The notes under the pieces are model-generated. The model saw only the letters and a program-made list of their open reading frames with translations, did not search any database and was not told the DNA's origin. Positions 49,800 through 60,974 of a stretch of DNA of 64,000 bases are shown here, piece after piece (positions within the stretch are counted from its first letter, which is position 1; each line of letters begins with the position of its first letter). The position numbers and the translations under genes are program-made. Source of the stretch: Schistocephalus solidus (Eukaryota > Platyhelminthes > Cestoda > Diphyllobothriidea > Diphyllobothriidae); assembly GCA_017591395.1 (NCBI GenBank), contig WEDG01001085.1:226501-290500 (forward strand), written 5' to 3'.

Positions 49800-51380
49800 A
49801 GTTCGCTTTTACAGCAACAGACAGAAGAGGTGTGAAATGGGATTCACGCTTTCAGTTTATTAAATTTGCTGATGCTATTGCAATCGTGTTGAAATCTGAT
49901 AAAGGGGGAACATAAAAACGAACAGATTATTGTTCGTTTATAGATGGGCTGTTGATATAGAACGTCCATGGTTCACTCAGCCATGATTAAAAAATAGGCC
50001 TGCATTAATTCCTTTTCCTGGAAAAGATATTTTACGAGGCTTGTCCAGCTGGGCCGTTCAAGTCCGGCCCGAAAGTTGCATTCAATTTCAGGCCTTTTTG
50101 CGTCCTTAAAGGCGGGAAATATTAGCAGTATTCTACCAATTGCCATAAAGATGCTATTTTTAGGTAGCGATTTACTGAAAAACTGGTTGCTTGAAGTTAT
50201 TACCACGTTATTTGGAATTGATTTTATTAAACTGTAAAAAAATAAAGGACACGGAACATGGAATGTTTTAAAATAACTGTTAATGGTTGAAGGCATTTCG
50301 GCCAAATTCAGGTCTAATTTTACAACTTAATTTTATTCTTCCAAATTTGGGAAATTTTGACAGATTAAGAAAATTTGTATGTTATTAATAATTATTAAAT
50401 TTGCCATTATATTATAATTTGTCATAACGCCTTGGATTTGGTGGGGTTGTGGTATTAAAAGGCCTACTCAATTCAAAAATTCTTCTGGCTTACAGGTTCT
50501 TCGAAGGTGAAACCTAATATCGGGGACGTTGCCAAGTGACGTACTTCGGTTGCGATTTCCACGCAAGCTGCAGCTGATTCCATTGGAGCCTAAATCTTAT
50601 AACATGCTTAGCCAATAGGCATCGCGTTGGGGTCAGAAATTGGCAATGAATTGTGCATCAACAAATGTGTATGGCCAATAACCAGATACCCTGGACCCCA
50701 AACGGCTGCTCAGGGCACGTAGGTGTAGACATGACCCCTCCAACATCAGCTCGGGTAAGCGAAACATGAAAACTGGGAAAAAGTTGTCTGGCAGTGTGAG
50801 TGTCTTATGCTGGCGACATAAGGGAGCACAGACTCTTTGTTTTACTTATCCAACGCGCAAGGAAGTTATTTCCAACCGTGTATTTATCAGAAGAGAATTA
50901 TTAAATAACAAAATGTATTATCCTATGATCCACGGATCTTTTCAAGCTTTGATCTGACAGGAAGAAATGGCACACAGAAAAAACCCACGGACTGGAAGAA
51001 GTAAGTCTCGCATTCATTCTGACAGATGTATGAGCACGCAATAAGCCGTTTACGTCAAAGGCATAGGAGGTCTGTCTCAACAACAGACAATGCTAGTGCA
51101 ATAACTTATACACAGCAAGTGGAGATCCACACATAGTTGAAAGTTTTATTCCTGCAGTTGGACTGGTATGACTTAATATGGTTTGGCTGCAATGTACCCC
51201 ATGGAGCAAAAATTCCTGTCCTCTGTTGCATCAAATTTGTGATTACAAGAAGTGTCATTCCCGCAGCCATTAATAAAGCTGCTTGAGAATAGGTTATCAG
51301 CGACCTTTTAGCATTTGGAAAACGATTGACCCTGCCACCCTTTAATACAGATAACATTGTGCTAAATTTCAGTTATGGTA
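49800..51380. other. Intergenic, no gene supported
   Basis: Several short minus-strand frames occur (49973-50305, 51106-51357) but none has domain or splice support. AT-rich DNA without recognised repeats. Confidence 0.35.
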
Positions 51381-51384
51381 CCTA

Positions 51385-51470
51385 TTCTCCCCTCCTAACC
51401 CTAACGATCAAGGTGACACTAACCGTAACCATAATCCTAACCCTAAATTTGACACAAATCCTACCTTTAA
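51385..51470. repeat. Degenerate CCCTAA-like minisatellite
   Basis: CCTAACCCTAACG and AATCCTAACCCTAAA with irregular units. The inverted form of the family at 22.7, 36.4 and 40.9 kb. Confidence 0.65.
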
Positions 51471-52247
51471 AACAGAGTTTTCGTATCCCCATGTCCTACC
51501 AAGTTGGGGGGGTCGGGGGGGTGGCGGATAAACTTGCCTTGCCGACAACTGAGATAATGCAGTCGATCATTGTGCTAAGTTAGGTTCCGCCTCAGCACAA
51601 ACTTCCATATCCTGGCATAGGGCCGCACTTTAATAGCCTCCATAGACGTTGCCGTTTGAGCCAATTTAACGTCGGCAATGACTGCCGATCGTACAAGTTC
51701 AAAGGGCAAAACCATAACCTAACCAATGATATCGCTCTGTTCGGCTCGTAATAAAATTGGCTGGTATCGACAGTTGGACCCCTATAAGCTACGATGTTTA
51801 TTGCTTGGGGCACACAATGAGTGCAACAATGCTTAATTGCGCTTGAAGTAACCCATCCTGATGGCAGACTTGCGAGGCATGCCACGTACAGAATGAGCAT
51901 TCTGCGCGCTATCGCCCATCGCCATTTTCTCTTGTTGCACAGGATTTGGCTTTACTGGCAGTTTTAAAGTGCAGCCTACATTCTTGACCGTTCTGTGAAG
52001 GCAAATATATGCTTTGGGATAGTGAACGACTTTTATTTCACGCATTCTTGATTCTGGTTCCCTATGCCACCATCAAATATGTTGTAAAATGGCAAGCATA
52101 ATTTAAAAATAATTACAGATTTATCATTTCAGCCAAGAGAAAATTCTTAGGTAATTTAGTAATACTGATGTTGAATATTGAGTATCATGCAGCATAATTC
52201 CATAATATTTTGGTCGTAGTAGGCTACTGGCCTATATATATACATAT

Positions 52248-52740
52248 ACCCACTGAGGACCCACTGAGGGACCCACTGAGGAGCCGAACCCCTCGTTGCT
52301 GCGTCACGCAGTAGCAGAAACAACGGCGAAACACGCGTCTGGGCTTTTAGCTAGTACCTATGACGGAAGTACGGTATAATATATGTGCCATATACGATTC
52401 ATACTACTTGTAGTACTACTTGTTTGTAGAATGGGTATAACGTGGTTATTCCACAGTGGTTGATTGTCTTCGACCCAAATGTTCATTGAAATTTCGGGTC
52501 TGACCCTAAAAAGTCATGTCCGAATCATCTGACTCCATGTCCTGCACTTAATAATGTCAGAAATTATTTCCTTGATTATTCTCTGGAGTCCATATACCAG
52601 AAACCGCATAGAGAACGCTGGGGGACCCACTGAGGAGCCTAACCCCTCGTTGCTGCGTCACGCAGCAGCAGAAACATCGGCGAAACACGTGTCTGGGCTT
52701 TTGGCTAGTACCTATGTCGGAAGTACGGTATAATATATAT
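52248..52740 (+). repeat. Tandem pair of hammerhead-like repeats HH (copies 3 and 4)
   Basis: Two direct copies (52248-52382 and 52618-52740) share ACCCACTGAGGAGCC, CCCCTCGTTGCTGCGTCACG, CGGCGAAACACG, GTCTGGGCTTTT and GCTAGTACC. Each contains the hammerhead core CTGAGGA and GAA. Stem I can form as CCCA with TGGG, stem II as GCC with GGC, and a short stem III ends in GTC. Predicted cleavage sites lie after 52339 and 52693, 354 bases apart. The loop of stem II is unusually long and holds a GCTGCG/CGCAGC hairpin. Confidence 0.65.
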
Positions 52741-52755
52741 ATATATATAAGTAAA

Positions 52756-53140
52756 AGGAGTCTAGCTCCATTCATAAAAATAAAAATTGGAATAAAAGGA
52801 ATGCTGAACCAAGCAGTAGACGCTTTGAAAATGTAGAGCCAGCCACGCTCTCCAAAACTTCTGCAACAAAACAAACAAGTTACGGTGGGCACTGTACATT
52901 TATCTGAATTTCAGCCCGGAACTCGTAATTCTGTGAATCATACCAATTTCAATTTAAATTATGTCTATCTAACTTAATGTTAATCCAAACTGGAAGAAGC
53001 TAAATGTGCAGTCAATTTACATACATAAAAGATTACCTTCAACTAAGGAATGCGCACTGACACGCTGGTCTAATTTCAATCAAACTGAACCCCGTAGATT
53101 TTTCGCGGTTCTAATTTCACTGCTTAAGTCATGCATATTT
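52756..53140. other. Intergenic, no gene supported
   Basis: On the minus strand an acceptor-like TTTTGTTGCAG precedes a short open stretch at 52757-52860, but no donor, partner exon or family match was found. Confidence 0.3.
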
Positions 53141-53149
53141 ATATGTTAT

Positions 53150-53600
53150 TTATTTGGCATCCATGCGGACTCAGTATGAACTGGCCATAGAACAACATCC
53201 GAGTCGCCACAGAAACTAAATTTCGGTTTTATTTGTAGTGGCCTGACAGCGTGCGCACGTTGCAGTACTGAACCTCTCGAAACTACTTGCACATGCGCAT
53301 CAGTGGCCGCCAATCCCAGCTGTACAAACCCGCCACTCACCTTTAAGGCTGACTCACACATAGTATCGCCACTGTCTCACACTTGGGACGACGCAGCCGC
53401 GGCGCTTGACGTGCTATCATCCGGCTACCAACTTTTTCCGAATCCTTCTCCGATAATCATGCACAGAATACACTATGTTCCAAATGGCGTCCCACTTCTT
53501 CTCTTCTCATACAGAACCAGTCCAGAAGGTCGTAGAGGCTAGGGTCTCCCTAAGAACTTAATTGGCTGCGATAATGGTGACCGCGACGGGATTGGACAGG
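53150..53600. other. Moderately GC-rich unassigned block
   Basis: Open frames on both strands overlap (53303-53542 plus, 53146-53361 minus). The block differs in composition from its AT-rich surroundings and is probably a transposable-element piece. No motif was recognised. Confidence 0.2.
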
Positions 53601-54334
53601 CAAATGCTAGATAGGGTTGAGCTCAATCATCATAAACATCTCCTCTTAACTTCAATGTAATTTCCTTTGCCATTTGATGTGAGCACAAATGTGGAGAATT
53701 CAGCTACCGAGACCCTGTGGTGGAGAGAGAGATGGAGGTTGTTGAGCACTTTCAACCCATCGTGACCCAGTCATGGTTCTCTTTCAGTGCAGCAGAGCAG
53801 CCCCTCCACCAATGCCAGCATCCAACCCTCTTTCCGATATCCATGATCTTTTACTCCCACAGGCATCTCTTCACTCAACCCAAAAACTAACGACACGGCA
53901 TACAGGTTTGCCGTTGACGTGCAAATAAACAACCCAACTACCAGCTTTCGCCAGTCGCCCTGGCACCTTCCTGCCAGCTGCATCCTCCCGCGTTAATCGT
54001 GTCTCTTTATCTGATAAGCCACAATAGGATATCTCCACATCAGCCATGTTGTTTGATTGACAGTTTCTGGATGGAATTAGGACAGGGTTGCACAATTAAA
54101 TCTCAATACAACCCAATAAAAGATCACGTCCTCTTCTTTTGGCAATCAAACAGCAAATTCGTTCACTCAAAGCTATCCAGTAAATGTTGGGGCACCAATA
54201 ATTAGCAAAACAAAACCATCTTATTTCCTCCACGTTAGCGCACTAGTTTCTGAGGAACAGGAAAAGCTGAAATTTAAAAACCTTAGAATAAAAACAGAAA
54301 CACACTCCGTGATCAATTTGTGGATCAGAAATTT

Positions 54335-54415
54335 CACAGCTGCCTCCTGGCCCAGCAGAAAATGCGCGAAACGCGTGTATGGTCTTTCAGCTAGTACTTC
54401 TGCTACCGGTATGGC
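54335..54415 (+). repeat. Hammerhead-like repeat HH, copy 5
   Basis: Retains CAGCAGAAAATGCGCGAAAC, GCGTGTATGG and TTTCAGCTAGTAC. The 5' core box is lost. GAAAC is kept, but the cleavage-site GTC has become GTA. Confidence 0.5.
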
Positions 54416-54614
54416 GGATAAGGAAAGACTAGCAGTCTGCTACCACCAATTTTCCCACGACCATGCTGTCAGCACTTGCAAGGCGCCCAGGTTGCATGTA
54501 TCGAACACGTAAGCTTTCACTGCAATGAAGGTGGACCCCTGTCAAACAAACGTCGTCGAGAAGGCCGTTAGCCTGGGTTACTGCTGGGAGGGCGCCTACA
54601 GACAACTCGAAGGA

Positions 54615-54685
54615 GAAGATGAGGCGAGCAATGGATAAAGCTGTCTACTGTCCTGATGGTTCGAATTCCCATTTGAAATCATCGT
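54615..54685 (+). repeat. tRNA-like SINE head, degenerate
   Basis: AGCAATGGATAAAGC resembles an A-box region and GATGGTTCGAATTCCC a B-box. The spacing is about 30 bases, as in tRNA-derived SINEs. No acceptor-stem pairing is evident. Confidence 0.4.
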
Positions 54686-55045
54686 CTGAGCCAGTCGCAG
54701 ATAAGGATAATTGCGGGACAGGGAGTGCGGTATCTATAGGACGCAATTACCATACTAATATAAGTCCACAGTAACTAGCTACACCCACATTCATCGGTAG
54801 AGGTCGCACTTGTTGTGAGGATTGGCTCTTTGTTCGCATTCAAATCGTTAATTCACGTAAAGTAACTATTGTTGATGGCACTTGGCGCGGTCTGGATCGC
54901 TGTCAGCGGGAGTGCTGTTCATCGGCGCGCTACAAACCTGGCCAATTACCTTGGTCCAGCAAAGACTCAGCGCAGAATATGAGGAGTTCACTGCGCTTGT
55001 AAATTGACTGCGGACTGGAGAACCATGACCAACGCTTTCCGCGGT

Positions 55046-55405
55046 TTACGCGGTTACCAACTCTCGCGAGAATTGCGGCCTCGTCAAAGTTAAATGTGCA
55101 ATCGGATACGTCGGATTAGGCGCGACTGGAGAGCTAGCCTCATTACTTCTAAGCATTGATGTGTGTTCATCCATTCGCGTCTGGAATAATCTCCCAGGTT
55201 GTCTGACGTAGTTGTTATGTCCATAACTGTACCAGATCTTACAAACGACTCCAGAGGTTTTCTGTCGGGACAATGGGTCTTTCGGTTTCATGAACTGATG
55301 CCTAAGTGTTGCCGGCGGGCTGCGGGCAATCCAGCGCTGAATGGTACAGGAAGGCTGCTGTATATCCGGAATGTTTTTTTTCCAGCTTCGGCCTGCCGCA
55401 GGCAA
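55046..55405 (-). pseudogene. Penelope-like element GIY-YIG endonuclease fragment
   Basis: The minus strand reads SGVVCKIWYSYGHNNYV, GRLFQTRMDEHTSMLRSNE and FSRELVTA. This follows the PLE-type GIY-YIG pattern GVVYRI, CG, NYVGETGR, TRM-EH, VRR and SREL. The usual zinc-binding cysteines of the CxC type are altered (SYG here). The RT part is not seen next to it. Confidence 0.65.
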
Positions 55406-56183
55406 AGCCGGTCAGCGAATGACCTCGTTAAATCGGGCAGCCAATCAGCGTGCGATGTAGCATCGAGCACATGTGATGCGTTTGCTCACGCGTGCAGCCC
55501 AATCAATAGCCGGTCGAACAGTTGAGATCCTCCTGCGGGGGGAGTCTTGCACAATAAAAGGCCGCTCCACGATCGACAGACCATAGGACGAATGCTATGG
55601 AGCGTTCTTCCTGATTGGCACAATCTAGGCCGGAATGTTCTAGAACGATCAGAAGTCAAAATAAATAAGGGGAGTTTTGATGAGTTACAAACCATGTGAT
55701 CGCACGTTCAGAATAAAACATTTATTCATCGAACCCACTGTCCTTCTCTTCCAGCTACCCATCGGAATAAAACAACCAGAATACAAATATTTCAGATAAC
55801 CTTTATTTTTATTAGAAGGGCAGCAGGTGGCTGGATATATGTTCTGTCAGCTTCTAAAAAAATTATCGTTGCATGATTTGTTATCGAACATGTGTAGTCA
55901 TGATCGAGTCGGTCAAATAATTTTGCAAACATTTACTAGCCGTTTTTACAAGTAATCACTTTATCAACTTTCAAAATATGAGCTGAACACAGCACGCTGC
56001 GCTATTGTACATACGGTAGTGATGCGAGGATATATTAAAGTGGACTAGGTTTTATATGTTGATCACGGATTATCTCCAATGAGAAATAGTATTGAAAGTA
56101 TCTTTTAAACATGATTGTTATACTTGAAAGTTGACTTTATAAATATCCTCAGGGCACAGAGTTGCCCTGTTATCGCTGTATGT

Positions 56184-56189
56184 TTTATT
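56184..56189 (-). terminator. Polyadenylation signal of coiled-coil gene
   Basis: TTTATT on the plus strand is AATAAA on the gene strand, only three bases after the stop codon at 56192-56194. The 3' UTR would be very short if this signal is used. Confidence 0.4.
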
Positions 56190-56191
56190 CT

Positions 56192-56605
56192 TTACTGTGG
56201 AGGAGGTAGAGGCAGCATTTGGTTTGGATTGGTCGTTTTCTCAAACTTTTTAGATTGACTGTGGCGGTATTCCTGGTGAATGGCGTTAACGAGCTGGTTA
56301 AAGAGTGCAGAATCCTGTCTTCTGGCTTCACAGGCTCGCTTCAAGGCCGTAGTTAAGGCAGCTAGGTTTTCATTTGCCAATCGCAAGGCTGACTGTAGTT
56401 CTCGTATAGCCTCACTCACAGGTCTGGTCCTGCTCGTTGCCGAAATACCACTCAGCAGGTCAAAAGCCAGTCCAGGGTCCAAGAGGCGTTCATTCTTCAA
56501 CCCTTGTGATTTGATGGGTTTGCTGCTGCGTTTTCTGTTCTTGAAAGGAAATTCGGTCGATGCTTGATCGGCCTGTGAACAACGCTGTCGAAGTTCTGAT
56601 ATTTC
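56192..56605 (-). CDS. Coiled-coil gene, terminal exon
   Basis: The acceptor AACTTATTTAG is followed by 137 codons and a TAA. It begins EISELRQRCSQADQ, has a basic segment (FKNRKRSSKPIK) that could be a nuclear signal, then heptads (AIRELQSALRLANENLAAL) and ends LPLPPPQ. Confidence 0.75.
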   Translation of the reverse strand, partial: EISELRQRCSQADQASTEFPFKNRKRSSKPIKSQGLKNERLLDPGLAFDLLSGISATSRTRPVSEAIRELQSALRLANENLAALTTALKRACEARRQDSALFNQLVNAIHQEYRHSQSKKFEKTTNPNQMLPLPPPQ

Positions 56606-59600
56606 CTAAATAAGTTTTTTTGCAAAGTGAAGACAAAATTATTTACTGGATACGACGCTGCAGTCAAGTTATGCTACGATTACAAGGGTTAGCTGACTCA
56701 ATAAATCAAAAGATCGTCAAATGTACAAATGATACCATCGACGATGTCCTCACGAATGCGAATTTATATCCTTCGTTCATGTTTAAATACCATAATAGAA
56801 TGTCAAATATTAGGAAAATAGCATACTTTTCAAACCCATTTTTAGTGGAATCGAATGTCATTGAGGAAAAACAGCCAATTTTAAGCGCTTTTTAAAACCT
56901 GCACTCGTTTCGTATACAGGCAGGTGCCAATTCTCTGTGTGCCATTACATACAACATGATAAAAAATTTGAGGTAGGCATATGACCCCACCCTGATCAGC
57001 TGAGCTGATTAAAATCGACGTCTATTTATAGGCAACGTTGGATCAAGGAACGCTGGTGTTCTGTCAGATAACTAGAAAATGGTTCTTATTTTTTTCTACT
57101 TGGCTCCTGATCAGAGAAATTCGCGATATGCACTGAGATTTGTCCGATTGGCTACCTTACGCCGATGCCCTACGTCGGCTTCTGGGAAGAATGAGAATTT
57201 ACCGGTTCCTTGCTAAAAAGCCTAATCACTAAGAATGGGCGTCTGGTTTAATAGCGCGCTGAACCATTTTACTTAGAATAAGTCAATCAACCAATTAGAT
57301 GAGGCTGCCAAGATAAATTTCAGTTGCAGAAATATTTTAAGGGTTACCGTTAGAGATAATCAGTAGACAGTTTCAAAGGAAATATCGAACAGGTGGTTTA
57401 GGAACCAAAATGATCGCTACGTTTTGAGCAGGCTTAGCAGTACAAGGCAATAGACCTCATATGATTGCGACTGAAGCTATTCTTCTTCTAAGATGAGGAT
57501 TAATATCTTCAAGCCGTTGAGCATATTGTAAATCGATAAACGTTTACATTTGGAAGAATTTAAGCTACTCAGTTAATTTAAGTAGCATTTATTTTGTAAA
57601 TAGAGTAGCAAGAGGCAGCAGGCTGCATTGGGAAATGCTGTTTCAGTTCCGAAAAATAGCAACCGCAATACTGCAACGCATATTGACCGAAAAAATAAAT
57701 GTTTGCAGTACGCATCACAAGAAGAAGAGGCGATCAGTAGAACATGGTGTTTATTGGGCTGACGTTTCGGGTTCTCTCTCGAACCCAACATCAGGAAAAA
57801 TTGCAGTAAAAGGTACATGGTGCACAGGGTGTGCAGTACTTTTAGAACATGGTTGCCGGGCCATCAAAGGCTAACTATCGCTAGAAATTTTTCCTGTTCA
57901 TCGCTGGGAGTTGTAATTGATGCCATGTTTGCTGTTGGCTCCGTGCCCGCATCGTAAATGGCCATGATATCATCCCCGTTGTCAATTCCTAACGTGATAA
58001 TGACTCGGCACTGTGGCTCGCTGTCACCGGTGCTGCTGGTCACCCGCATCCTCCCCACGTGGGTAGCAATTATGCCAGACGAAATTGCGACAGAATATGG
58101 AACAGTGAGGTCATTGTGCTTATTAATGGAGTGTGGCTAGGGAATCCTGACTCAAGCAATTCATGGCTCACGGGGTTGTCACCTCTGGCGAGAATTTCGG
58201 CCTCTCAAAAGTTTACGTTGTCGCCGTCGCATGAGCACCGACCTGAGAGAGTTAGTTTCCTTCCTCCTCACTGCTGTCGCATGCTCGGCATTTTCAGTGC
58301 TTGGCGTGCTCAGCATATGGGACAGTCTCCCAGTTTCTCCGACATAGTTGCTTTTTCCGCAACAGCAGCGGACCCGGTCAAACAGAAATCATCGCATCAG
58401 TTACGAACCTCAGCGATGAACACGAGGACTGTCAACGATAGTTGGCCCAGCAACCACGTGCTATAAGAACTGCGCACCTTGTTACCCAATTACCCTTTTC
58501 TGCAACTGTCTCTGATATTTGGTTCGATAGAGAATGCGAAACGTCGAGCCAATAAACACCATGTTCCAGTAATGGCCTCTTATTCGTCTGAACTGCTTCC
58601 TGGAACCCACCTGATCGCTTCTATCAGTACGATTCCCATCAAGAATAGATGGTTTGACTTAGAGTAGCAATTGGGTATGTCTGAACGACACTTTGCCTGC
58701 GCTGTAATGGTTGAACCACTCCATGTGGTTGTTCCACTATTCCATACTAAACCGCAACTAGGTGTAATGAGCAACGTCGAACCGAGTTGAGGTGACGTTT
58801 AATGCTGATAGCCATAACTTGTAAAGAATGCTTTTGCATCATAGATGATGGATCCTTAGCTGTCACCCTGTTCCCTAGGCACCAAATTTTAATTCAATTT
58901 AAAACTCGAGTGCCATTATGCTGCTGACATTTGAAGATCTACTTTGTAAACAAGCTCTTTCTGAAATGCATTTGTTTTGGAAGTGCTCAGGTGTGATATA
59001 TTTTAGATATAATTCCTCGGGATGTGAAGTGATCAGGCAGCGCCGCTCAAAGGAATATTACTAAGCTCCGTGTAAGGACATCTCGCGTTTGAAAGATTTG
59101 TTTTGTAGGGAGCTTAGGCGTGAATCTGAGCGCGTTATCCTAGTACTTATTAATATCTATCTTACGCAAGATCACACCACCTCTCTTCACAACCATGTCT
59201 TGACATCGGACAAGAGTAGGTGAGGTAATAGATGGCGCAGTACATGCAGCAAATGTCTGCCATCACTTGAACTAATTCACGCGCAAGTCCACACTCTTGA
59301 TTTTGGCCTCCCATGAAGCACGTGGTGGAAAAAGTCTAACTCGACGCTGAAAGTGATCTATTTATAGGAAAGCTCCTGGGTGCTTCCAGAGGAATTCATT
59401 GGAAATCGCTCACCTTATCTTTCAAGGCAATTTCCTGCAGCATTTCCTCACAACGCGTTTCTAGCACTTTGATAAATTCTCTCAACTGGTTGCGTTCAAC
59501 AGCGACTGCCCTATAGACAGGGCTCACTTCAATATTTTGGTCTTTCCGATCTCGTTGTGACAGCTGGTCTTCACCTACGGATCCATCCTGCGTGCCATCC

Positions 59601-59662
59601 TTATGACCATTTCGTGAATTGGCGAGCTGCTTTATTAGTTCTTCCTTCCGCTCTAGAACCAG
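56192..59662 (-). CDS. Unidentified coiled-coil protein, last two exons (partial gene)
   Basis: The exons 59662-59414 and 56605-56192 join in phase 0, giving a continuous heptad-rich junction (LQEIALKDK then EISELRQRC). Coding starts upstream of the visible part, beyond 59662. No name can be given with confidence; centrosomal, ciliary or Golgi coiled-coil proteins are all possible. The 2.8 kb intron contains a PLE end and a repeat R1 copy. The retroelement at 60-64 kb probably lies in its next intron. Confidence 0.7.
57690..58640. mobile_element. Penelope-like 3' end with inverted termini (PLE-E)
   Basis: Minus-strand coding remains (about 58440 to 57890) show CCCGKSNYVGETGRL, then EHATAVRRKETNS, the GIY-YIG endonuclease signature of PLEs. 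A C-terminal tail with EPQCRVIIT and IMAIYDAGTEP follows. The minus terminus is at 57690-57890 and contains a perfect hairpin GGGTTC-GAGA-GAACCC between CTGATG and CGAAACGTCAG. An inverted copy lies at 58440-58640. Both share CAATAAACACCATGTTC. Confidence 0.72.
58650..59189. other. Intron of coiled-coil gene, nothing recognised
   Basis: No repeat or exon identified between PLE-E and the R1 copy. Confidence 0.4.
59190..59350 (+). repeat. Dispersed repeat R1, copy 4
   Basis: Shows CATCACTTGAACTAATTCACG, CGCAAGTCCACAC and CATGAAGCACGTGGTGG in the order of the other copies. Confidence 0.5.
59414..59662 (-). CDS. Coiled-coil gene, penultimate exon
   Basis: Exactly 83 codons between ATATTTTTAG and GTGAGCGATT, phase 0 at both ends. 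Reads LVLERKEELIKQLANSRNG, a charged linker, then VERNQLREFIKVLETRCEE. Strong heptad pattern. It has no internal start codon, so it is easy to miss. Confidence 0.75.
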
Positions 59663-59789
59663 CTAAAAATATATAATATTGTTTTGTGATTTAGGGAACT
59701 CCTTTACTACAAAACGTACAACGTGGCATAAGCAGGAATTCGACTACCAATAGTCAGACGTACTTTATCATAAATAGTGGTTACCTGAT

Positions 59790-59900
59790 AACTCATGTGG
59801 GCAGCACAGGTGCCAGCTAGGAGCCTAGGCACATGTTTAGCCGATATTCTGCTGCTGCATGACACAGCTGTGAGGGATTTGGCTCATCAGTGCATCCCTT
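59790..59900 (-). repeat. Hammerhead-like repeat HH, copy 6
   Basis: On the minus strand it shows GCACTGATGAGCCAAATCCC, CATGCAGCAGCAG, ATATCGGCTAAACATGTG. The first core box is the canonical CTGATGA; the second has GAA changed to TAA and the cleavage triplet is altered. Sequence on both sides (59900-60050) also matches 37690-37850. Confidence 0.6.
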
Positions 59901-60974
59901 AGCGTTCGCTGTGTGATTTCTGGAAGATATTCCAGGTTCTAATTTGTTGATTTTTTAGCTTACTCAGGAATTAATCACTAACTTGAAGCAAATCAAAACT
60001 ATATGAGACTTTATAGACGTAGACTGAAAGTTGATATAAATATGTTGTCTGACATCTATCGACCATAACGTGATCACAGTATAATATTCCTTAAGCTACC
60101 CAGAGGGAACCAGCAGTTTTACACAGTTTTTACAACATGACAGTTCAACCGTCGTAGTCCGACGATGTCAACCGTATGCTCCATAGAAGTGTGATTTAGG
60201 GATGGCGACTTGCGCTTGATTTAGTTTAAATTTGTAGGAGACTTGCACTGCAGCTACCACACTCTCTCCTCTTCCCCAACCCCAGCCAGGTGTCGGGACA
60301 GAGTCAAGAAGACCGGAAGCAGGAAAGGAAGCAGATGGTTGGCGCGGTTGAAACCGCCCCTGGGCGTGCCACCACACCTGTATTGACAGCATGGGGTGTA
60401 GGGGTACTAGTTAGGGGAAGCACCATACAGATAGCATTTGGTCGCTCCATTTGTCTCGTACAGGGGGTGAATGCTCCTGTGGCCGCCTCTAACTGGTACC
60501 GAACTCTCACCTGTGGCTCCTCGAAGTTGAGTTCTTCCTAGCGGCGACACCCCGGGCAACCGTCACGACCGGCGGGCTAAACCAGGTGAGAGTCTCCGGG
60601 GTTGTGTGTGCCTCCACACCCGTATGTCTGACTCCCGAAATTCCCACCTCCCCCTTTCAAAAAGTCCTACGATGGGGGCGACAGCAACCCCGTAGGCGGC
60701 CCAGGCTAACTTGGGTCGTTCTCCCACTGTGACCCAAAGTGGAGTTCGGTAGCGCTCTGGGATGTTCTAACAGTCCTATTTAGGGATAGCACTGCTGGCC
60801 TCCTCGCGGAGGAAGGGGCTAGAAAAGGTGCCCTAAACAAATAGTGGTTTTCACGTCTTTTTCAGCCTGCCACGGTTTGTAGATCGCAAAATACGCGGTC
60901 GTAAAACTCAAACAAACAACAATACCCCCGTCCCCATCCCCCTCGCCATACCGTCCAGGCTGCTCAGGTGAGCC

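Noticed and set aside
49973..50305. Second sulfotransferase gene fragment (KELMQAY word on the minus strand)
   Set aside because: Only about 20 bases resemble the gene at 41.8 kb; no P-loop or other family motif lies nearby.
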